From Fodinibius salsisoli (GTDB lineage Bacteria > Bacteroidota > Rhodothermia > Balneolales > Balneolaceae): a stretch of 64,000 bases of DNA. The notes beneath the pieces are model-generated. The model did no database searches. It was not told the DNA's origin and worked only from the letters and a program-made list of their open reading frames with translations. Positions 58,455-64,000 of the stretch are shown piece after piece. The stretch covers positions 62,001 through 126,000 of the forward strand of contig NZ_JAGGJA010000007.1 in NCBI RefSeq assembly GCF_026229185.1. The letters are read 5' to 3'. Every line of letters starts with the position of its first letter. The stretch's first letter is position 1. The translations under genes and the position numbers were made by a program.

Positions 58455-60362
58455 TTAATATCCCTGGTTTTGTTCTAAGGTTGGTTGGCCTTCAACAGTT
58501 GTAAGGTCAATTTGTGTTTGGGGTATTGGATAATACTCGTTCTTGCTGGATGTAAAGGACGCTCCCTGGTAGGTGCTAAATCCAAGTTCTCCGCCCATAT
58601 AATCGTAGAAAGCATCGAGCTTTTCTTTTGCTTCGCCCCATCTTACCAGGTCAAAGTAACGATGCCCTTCCATAGAAAGCTCCAGCTTCCGCTCGAAGTG
58701 TACCGCCTCACGGGCACTTTCTTTTGATGAAAAAGCGGGATGACCAGCCGGATAGGTGCTCACCGTATAGTTGGGATCTTCATATTCCTGCCAGTTACCA
58801 GCGTTACTGGCCTCTCCTTTTAAAAGAACGAAGGTAGTTTCCGTATCTGTTCGTACCACCCAGTCTCCGGGATTTGCATCCAGTGACGTCATCTCGGATT
58901 CACTCCCCACCGTTGCCAGGGCAAACGGCTGATTCTTGGTGTAGTCGACCCAACCATCGCCATAGGAATCGTCAGCCACACGCCCGCGTACTCTATTCAC
59001 ATACTCACGAGCTTTGGCCAGCGTACCAACCTCTACTTCGGCTTCTGCAGCCCAGAGCAGTACATCGGCAAATCGGATAATGTCATAATTGACTGCACTA
59101 CCCGGAGCCCACTCATTACCATTACTAAATTGCGAAGCATTTTCCTGGCGATAGATATGTTTAATGGAGTTAAATGGTCCCGCATAAGCCTGATCACGGA
59201 TCCATCGCACACCGGGATGAGGCCCCCAATCTTTAAAAGGTACACCACGGCGGCCTACAGAATAGTCTAACCGCGGATCGACGGTACCTTCATAGATATT
59301 GAAGGGCTCGTTGGTCGCTACCCCCATATCATTCTTGACCATCTCGGCATTGTAATCTTCCGGCATAGGAAGACCATTGGAATCCGTTCGATATGAATTC
59401 ACCAAGTCTTGCGTTGGCTGATAAAATCCACAGCAATTAAAGGGACTTCCGTACGGATAATTCAGCATATCTTCCTGCCGGGAGTTATCGATGGTTCCCG
59501 TTCCGTCGGGGCCGGTGTACTGGATAGCAAATACCGACTCACTGCTATTATCATAATCAGCACGGAAGTTGTATCCGTAATTATCCTGCAGGGCATATGC
59601 ATCGCCCGATGCGGTAACCCCCTGATTGATAATGTTATTCAATAAGGGCTGGGCATCAGACCAATTTCCCTGGTACACATATGTTTTTGCCAAATATGAG
59701 GCTGCTGCCCATTTATTTGCTTTGCCAGCCTGCGATTGTGTTTCGGGCAGGTTGTCGTAAGCGAACTGGAAGTCGGCCTCAATTTTGGCCCATGTTGCGG
59801 CTGTTTCGCCTGTATTGGGCTGCTCAAAATTTGTGGTCTCTTCATCAATCCATGGAATATTATTATACATTCGCTTGAGCTCAAAATAATAGTGTCCACG
59901 GAGGAATCGGGCCTCAGCTTCATAGGCGGTCTTCTGGGCATCACTCATATCCTCAACCTGTGGAAGAAGACTGATAACCGAATTGGCACGAGAAACACCT
60001 TCATATCGGGCTGTCCAAAAGTCATTGAAGAAGCCATTGGTTGGATTCTGCGTCATATCCATGATCTTATTGATCGGTGGCTGGTCACCGGAATTAGACC
60101 CTTTATGGGCATCACCGCCAGCTACACTCCCATAAATCCAGTTGGTACCACCGGAAGACCAGGTACCCCCAATATTTTGGCCATTGAGAGCGGCATAAGC
60201 CCCAACCAAGAGGGCATCGGCTCCTTTCTGATTGGCTAATACTTGTTTATCCAACGATCCAAGCGCAGGAGAGCTTAAGTATTCTCCCGTGTCACAGGAA
60301 TACAGCACCAAGCTCAAAGCCAGTACTGCAAACACTGTCAAATGTAGTTTAATTTTTTTCAT
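58455..60362 (-). CDS. SusD/RagB family outer-membrane lipoprotein
   Basis: A nutrient-binding lipoprotein partnering the SusC-like channel. Start ATG at 60362 gives the signal MKKIKLHLTVFAVLALSLVL with lipobox LYSC; an ATG at 60401, overlapping the susC stop codon by one base, would add 13 residues and also fits coupling. The TPR-rich core is visible (AYEAEARFLRGHYYFELKRM, WAAASYLAKTYVYQGNW). The C-terminal RagB-type domain holds RFADVLLWAAEAEVEVG, YVNRVRGR and FERKLELSMEGHRYFDLVRW. Family knowledge says oligosaccharide or peptide binding. No specific substrate can be read from sequence. Confidence 0.93.
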   Translation of the reverse strand: MKKIKLHLTVFAVLALSLVLYSCDTGEYLSSPALGSLDKQVLANQKGADALLVGAYAALNGQNIGGTWSSGGTNWIYGSVAGGDAHKGSNSGDQPPINKIMDMTQNPTNGFFNDFWTARYEGVSRANSVISLLPQVEDMSDAQKTAYEAEARFLRGHYYFELKRMYNNIPWIDEETTNFEQPNTGETAATWAKIEADFQFAYDNLPETQSQAGKANKWAAASYLAKTYVYQGNWSDAQPLLNNIINQGVTASGDAYALQDNYGYNFRADYDNSSESVFAIQYTGPDGTGTIDNSRQEDMLNYPYGSPFNCCGFYQPTQDLVNSYRTDSNGLPMPEDYNAEMVKNDMGVATNEPFNIYEGTVDPRLDYSVGRRGVPFKDWGPHPGVRWIRDQAYAGPFNSIKHIYRQENASQFSNGNEWAPGSAVNYDIIRFADVLLWAAEAEVEVGTLAKAREYVNRVRGRVADDSYGDGWVDYTKNQPFALATVGSESEMTSLDANPGDWVVRTDTETTFVLLKGEASNAGNWQEYEDPNYTVSTYPAGHPAFSSKESAREAVHFERKLELSMEGHRYFDLVRWGEAKEKLDAFYDYMGGELGFSTYQGASFTSSKNEYYPIPQTQIDLTTVEGQPTLEQNQGY

Positions 60363-60400
60363 ATCGTTAACCCGTTTTGTCTTTAAAATTCGTGTCTTCA

Positions 60401-63400
60401 TTAGTAAGAAAGACTAATCCCAATTCTGAATTGCCGTGCGGTCGGATAAACGCCTTCATCAATACCAAAGGCTGTAGAAGTACCCCCGGCGTTGGCGTTG
60501 CCATCATCATTTTCATGGTAACCGATCTGCGGATCCAGACCGCTGTAATTGGTTATGGTAAGTAAATTGGCTGCCTGCACATACACACGCAATGATCGTA
60601 TACCAATGCGAGAAACTGCTTCTTGGGGAAGGGTATATCCCACTTGCACATTTTTCATGCGCAGATAAGAACCATCTTCCACGAAATAGGAATTGGGCGT
60701 TCCATTCGTACTGAATGAACCCTCTGTCTCCAGAATCGGGGCCGTAGCATTCGGGTTATCAGGGGTCCAGGAATCGTGCAACATGGTCTTACTCTTAGCC
60801 CCGGAAAAACTACCGTAAAAATCGGTCCACCATTTCACCTGGTTCCAAATCTCATTGCCCTGGCTGCCGTACCAGAACATACTAAAGTCGAAGGCTTTGT
60901 AGTTAAAGCCGAGGTTTATGCCATAGGTGAAGTCTGGATTGGGACTTCCAAGGAAGGTTCGGTCGTCAGGAGTAATTTCTCCGTCACCATTGACATCTTC
61001 ATATCGAAACCGACCAATTCCAACTGCATTGCCATCTTCATCGATGTAAACATCTGAAACATACTTTTCACCCGGTGCACCGGCCTGTGCTTCACTAATT
61101 TCCTCTTTATCATCCCAGAAGCCAATAACATTGTAACCGTAGAAAGATGAAACGGGATGCCCCACCTGGTTACGAACGGTGCTGGTTCCTTCAAACCGGT
61201 TGGTGGCCTGGGCAAAATAATTAGAAGTGTTCGAAATTTTAATAATTTCGTTGTTGTAGGAGGTAAAAGTAAGGGTAGAATTGAACTGGAGGTCATCCGT
61301 GATGTTTCCGAAGTATGATATGGATCCATCAAAACCAGTATTCCGCATACTACCAACATTAACGAAAGGCTGCGAAGCATTTCCGGCCGTAGCAGGTAAA
61401 GAGGGATTATACAACAGATCTCTTACCTCTTTTCGATAATAGTCAGCCGTTACTTCCACTTTACCATCAAACAAACTCGCATCAACACCAATATTGGTAC
61501 TCACATTGCGCTCCCATTTAGCATTGGGGTTACCGATACGTGACTGGTAAAAACCCAGAAGCGGTGTACTATTACTGCCATCAAGGGCATAATAGCTTGA
61601 CACATTGCTGGGAGCAAACAAGGTGTATGGATTATTAGGATCTACATTTAATTGATTTCCAACGACCCCATAACCGGCACGAAACTTCAAGTCTGTAATT
61701 GCAGAAGACTCGGGAAAGAAGGATTCTTCCGTAACTCTCCAGCCGACACTACCGGCCGGGAACCATCCCCATTTGTTATTGAGGAATTTTGAAGATCCAT
61801 CCCGACGGAGGGTTCCGCTCAGTATGTATCGGTCGTCAAAGTTGTAGTCCACTCGCCCGATTAGTGAAAACAGTGAATTCTCATACTCCGAGCTGTAGTT
61901 GGTTTTTGTTCCCGATCCTGTACTTAGATTTGTAAAGTTCGGATCGAAAGAAAAGAAGTCTTGTGTACTCCCACCAACATTACTGCCTTTATTTTTATTG
62001 GCCTCGGTGGCTAATGTAACTTTCACATTATGAATGTCTTTAAAGCTTTGATCGTAGGTAAGGGTATTTGTCCACGTATAAGTGTACCCTTCATAGGAGC
62101 TTGAGTTGAACTGATTCGTGGTGTTATTCTCCGCATTCTCATATTCCGGATAAGTAAAGCTATGGCCGGCTCCTGAATAGAGTTCCCCTCCCAGACTGGT
62201 GCGAAGCGTCAAACGTTGCTGCCAGAAATCAATCTCACCAAAGATATTACCAAAGAGACGTCGATCTAAATATTCGTTATTTCGGGCTCGATGGGCAAGA
62301 GCAACCGGGTTTCGCGGATTTCCTAAGCCTTCGGCATGCGTACCGGCAAAATTACCGCCTACATCATAGACCGGGATAATCGGTTGCTCCCGATACGCCA
62401 TCCCAATGGGACCGCCTTCATCCAGTGTTCCAAACGTCGGATTTTCTGATACTGAATAGGACAGGTTCTCTCCAATGCGGATATTATCACTTACATTAAA
62501 TTTTGTATTGGCTCTTACCGTATAGCGCTGCAGAGATGTTTCCATCAGTGTTCCCTGCTGATCCAAGTAGTTCACCGAGAACAGGTAATTTCCAATATCG
62601 CCGCCACCGCTGACCGACAAGTTATGGTTCATTTGTCCTGCAGGGTCATATAGCTCATCAAACCAGTTGGTACCCTGGTGGTTCGCTCTCGTGATATAAA
62701 AGAAAGAGCTGAGGGCGGAAGCATCGGTATAGTTCGGATTTAAGAAATAATTAGATTCGTCAACTTCTTCCTGACTTGAACCCGCAGGATCGATGTAGTA
62801 AGGAAGCACAGGACTTTCGCCACTACCATACTGTGGGTGTCCCCATTCATCATCTCCAGGCGTAATCCCGGAGTTCCGATTAGCCGTCCATACGGATTGG
62901 GCCATTTCTTGTGGACTCAAAATATCGTAGATATTGCCACTAGGGGGCACCTGATATCCGTAGGAAGCATCATAATCGATGGTTATATCGCCACTTCCCT
63001 GTTTCGTTGTGATCACAATTACACCATTTGAAGCACGCGAACCATAAATAGAAGCCGCAGCGGCATCTTTCAGCACCTGCATAGACGAAATATCATTGGA
63101 ATTGAGGTCGTCAATATTCTGTGTCGGCACACCGTCAACAACATAGAGCGGTTCGTTGTTGCCAAATGTGTTGATTCCCCGAATACGCACCTGGGGCTCT
63201 TCGCCCGGCTGGCCTGAGGAAACGACGGTCACACCGGAAGCTTGTCCCTGCAACTGTTCGGAGACTTGTGTTTCTGGTATAGACGTCATTTCATCCACAT
63301 CGACCACAGAGACTGATCCGGTTAAATCTTTTTCGCGCTGTGCTCCATAACCGACAACAACCAGCTCTTCGCCACTAATCGTGGTAGGCTCAAGCTGAAC

Positions 63401-63715
63401 ATCGATTTCAGTCCGCCCCTGGATAGGTACGGTAGCAGATGCATATCCAATGAAAGTAAACTGGAGCGTATCGCTTAAACTCGGTACATTCAGCTCAAAC
63501 TGACCATTGGCATCTGTCGTAGTACCAGTGGTGGTACCTTGTACCGAAATATTGACACCTGGTAATGGTTGGTCGGTTGTTTGATCTGTTACTGTTCCTG
63601 ATATCGTTGAAGTGTTCTGTGCCACCACTGTTCCCGATAGAAACAAGGTAGCCACAAAAAATCCAACGGACATCAGCCATTTTATGGTTGGCTTAATCCG
63701 TAGTGTTTGATCCAT
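60401..63715 (-). CDS. SusC/RagA family TonB-dependent outer-membrane transporter
   Basis: An 1104-residue channel that imports substrates captured by SusD. A signal peptide (to about residue 33, GTVVAQ) precedes a carboxypeptidase-regulatory-like domain (TISGTVTDQTTDQPLPGVNI). The plug follows (QLQGQASGVTVVSSGQPGEE, then IRGINTFGNNEPLYVVDG and AAAASIYGSRASNGVIVIT), then a 22-strand barrel ending ARQFRIGISLSY with the terminal aromatic. It is the first gene of the unit, and its stop overlaps the longer susD start. Confidence 0.95.
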   Translation of the reverse strand: MDQTLRIKPTIKWLMSVGFFVATLFLSGTVVAQNTSTISGTVTDQTTDQPLPGVNISVQGTTTGTTTDANGQFELNVPSLSDTLQFTFIGYASATVPIQGRTEIDVQLEPTTISGEELVVVGYGAQREKDLTGSVSVVDVDEMTSIPETQVSEQLQGQASGVTVVSSGQPGEEPQVRIRGINTFGNNEPLYVVDGVPTQNIDDLNSNDISSMQVLKDAAAASIYGSRASNGVIVITTKQGSGDITIDYDASYGYQVPPSGNIYDILSPQEMAQSVWTANRNSGITPGDDEWGHPQYGSGESPVLPYYIDPAGSSQEEVDESNYFLNPNYTDASALSSFFYITRANHQGTNWFDELYDPAGQMNHNLSVSGGGDIGNYLFSVNYLDQQGTLMETSLQRYTVRANTKFNVSDNIRIGENLSYSVSENPTFGTLDEGGPIGMAYREQPIIPVYDVGGNFAGTHAEGLGNPRNPVALAHRARNNEYLDRRLFGNIFGEIDFWQQRLTLRTSLGGELYSGAGHSFTYPEYENAENNTTNQFNSSSYEGYTYTWTNTLTYDQSFKDIHNVKVTLATEANKNKGSNVGGSTQDFFSFDPNFTNLSTGSGTKTNYSSEYENSLFSLIGRVDYNFDDRYILSGTLRRDGSSKFLNNKWGWFPAGSVGWRVTEESFFPESSAITDLKFRAGYGVVGNQLNVDPNNPYTLFAPSNVSSYYALDGSNSTPLLGFYQSRIGNPNAKWERNVSTNIGVDASLFDGKVEVTADYYRKEVRDLLYNPSLPATAGNASQPFVNVGSMRNTGFDGSISYFGNITDDLQFNSTLTFTSYNNEIIKISNTSNYFAQATNRFEGTSTVRNQVGHPVSSFYGYNVIGFWDDKEEISEAQAGAPGEKYVSDVYIDEDGNAVGIGRFRYEDVNGDGEITPDDRTFLGSPNPDFTYGINLGFNYKAFDFSMFWYGSQGNEIWNQVKWWTDFYGSFSGAKSKTMLHDSWTPDNPNATAPILETEGSFSTNGTPNSYFVEDGSYLRMKNVQVGYTLPQEAVSRIGIRSLRVYVQAANLLTITNYSGLDPQIGYHENDDGNANAGGTSTAFGIDEGVYPTARQFRIGISLSY

Positions 63716-64000
63716 AAGTATCCCCTTTGGGTTAGATTTAAGTTAACATCCTGAAAAGTTTTTACATACCATCCTGTGCAATTGATTTGCAAATGATAAA
63801 CAAAGTATTTTCATCATCTGCGCAAATAACTTTCTAAAAAAAAGAAAATAATGCAATTAATTTCACAAAAAATCGTTTAACTCCGTATTTAATCAGAATT
63901 TAGGGGGGATATCAAAAGGAAAGATGTTATAGAAAAAGTGAACTATAGAGTTACCGACCCTGCTGATATTATTTTTAACAAGGATGTATTCAAATATTTT
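63716..64000. promoter_or_regulatory. Upstream region of the SusC operon
   Basis: 285 bases of AT-rich sequence, the presumed promoter side of the minus-strand SusC unit. It contains an imperfect dyad, ATTTGC (63785-63790) with GCAAAT (63822-63827), and ATGAT (63793-63797) with ATCAT (63813-63817), about 70-110 bases before the SusC start. No gene starts here within the window. Confidence 0.4.

Overview
The window looks like a chromosomal segment of a member of the Bacteroidota/Balneolota branch (Balneolaceae-like, for example Fodinibius or Gracilimonas relatives). The basis is a SusC/SusD pair, many lipoproteins with a Bacteroidota-style lipobox, an alternative GlmU-type protein, FG-GAP/ASPIC-UnbV proteins, a dcw cluster in Bacteroidota order, and mostly weak Shine-Dalgarno signals. 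The genus is inferred from protein style only and was not searched.

Layout. 1-8.1 kb holds mixed housekeeping genes: a GlmU-like protein, a cold-shock protein, tRNA-Leu(CAG), an APH-like/P-loop kinase fusion, a lipoprotein aldose 1-epimerase, an NlpC/P60 lipoprotein, pdxJ-era and a small unknown lipoprotein. 8.4-11.0 kb holds an outer-membrane barrel candidate and an M1 metallopeptidase. 11.1-17.0 kb is a methionine/homoserine operon (CoA-binding protein, metY, metX, fused aspartokinase/homoserine dehydrogenase). It is preceded by a SAM-I riboswitch with its terminator and, further upstream, by a possible Cys/Met-rich leader peptide with a second terminator. 17.0-23.1 kb is gltBD. 23.7-39.3 kb is a complete-looking dcw cluster (mraZ-rsmH-ftsL-ftsI-murE-mraY-murD-ftsW-murG-murC-ftsQ-ftsA-ftsZ) with three 10-bp-phased GTGG boxes before mraZ and a strong terminator after ftsZ; murF and ddl are absent from it.

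39.7-42.3 kb is accessory: a DUF433/DUF5615 toxin-antitoxin-like pair followed by about 2 kb without credible genes but full of palindromes and repeat modules, some of which recur near 46.3 kb. 42.3-53.1 kb holds two very large secreted/periplasmic peptidases (S9 family and tricorn-like S41), two small membrane paralogs, a divergent phzF-TSUP permease pair and a lipoate-protein ligase. 53.2-63.7 kb, all on the minus strand, is a SusC-SusD locus followed by two FG-GAP repeat lipoproteins, the last carrying a heme c motif and broken by a one-base homopolymer frameshift.

The genes form coherent units: Asp-to-homoserine-to-Met flux under SAM control, ammonia assimilation by GltBD, peptidoglycan precursor synthesis with division under MraZ, and outer-membrane nutrient capture by SusCD with lipoprotein partners. 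The signals most worth a second look are the stacked leader-peptide/SAM-riboswitch region, the repeat-rich gene desert and the frameshifted cytochrome/FG-GAP gene. No CRISPR array, insertion sequence with a transposase, or rRNA was seen.
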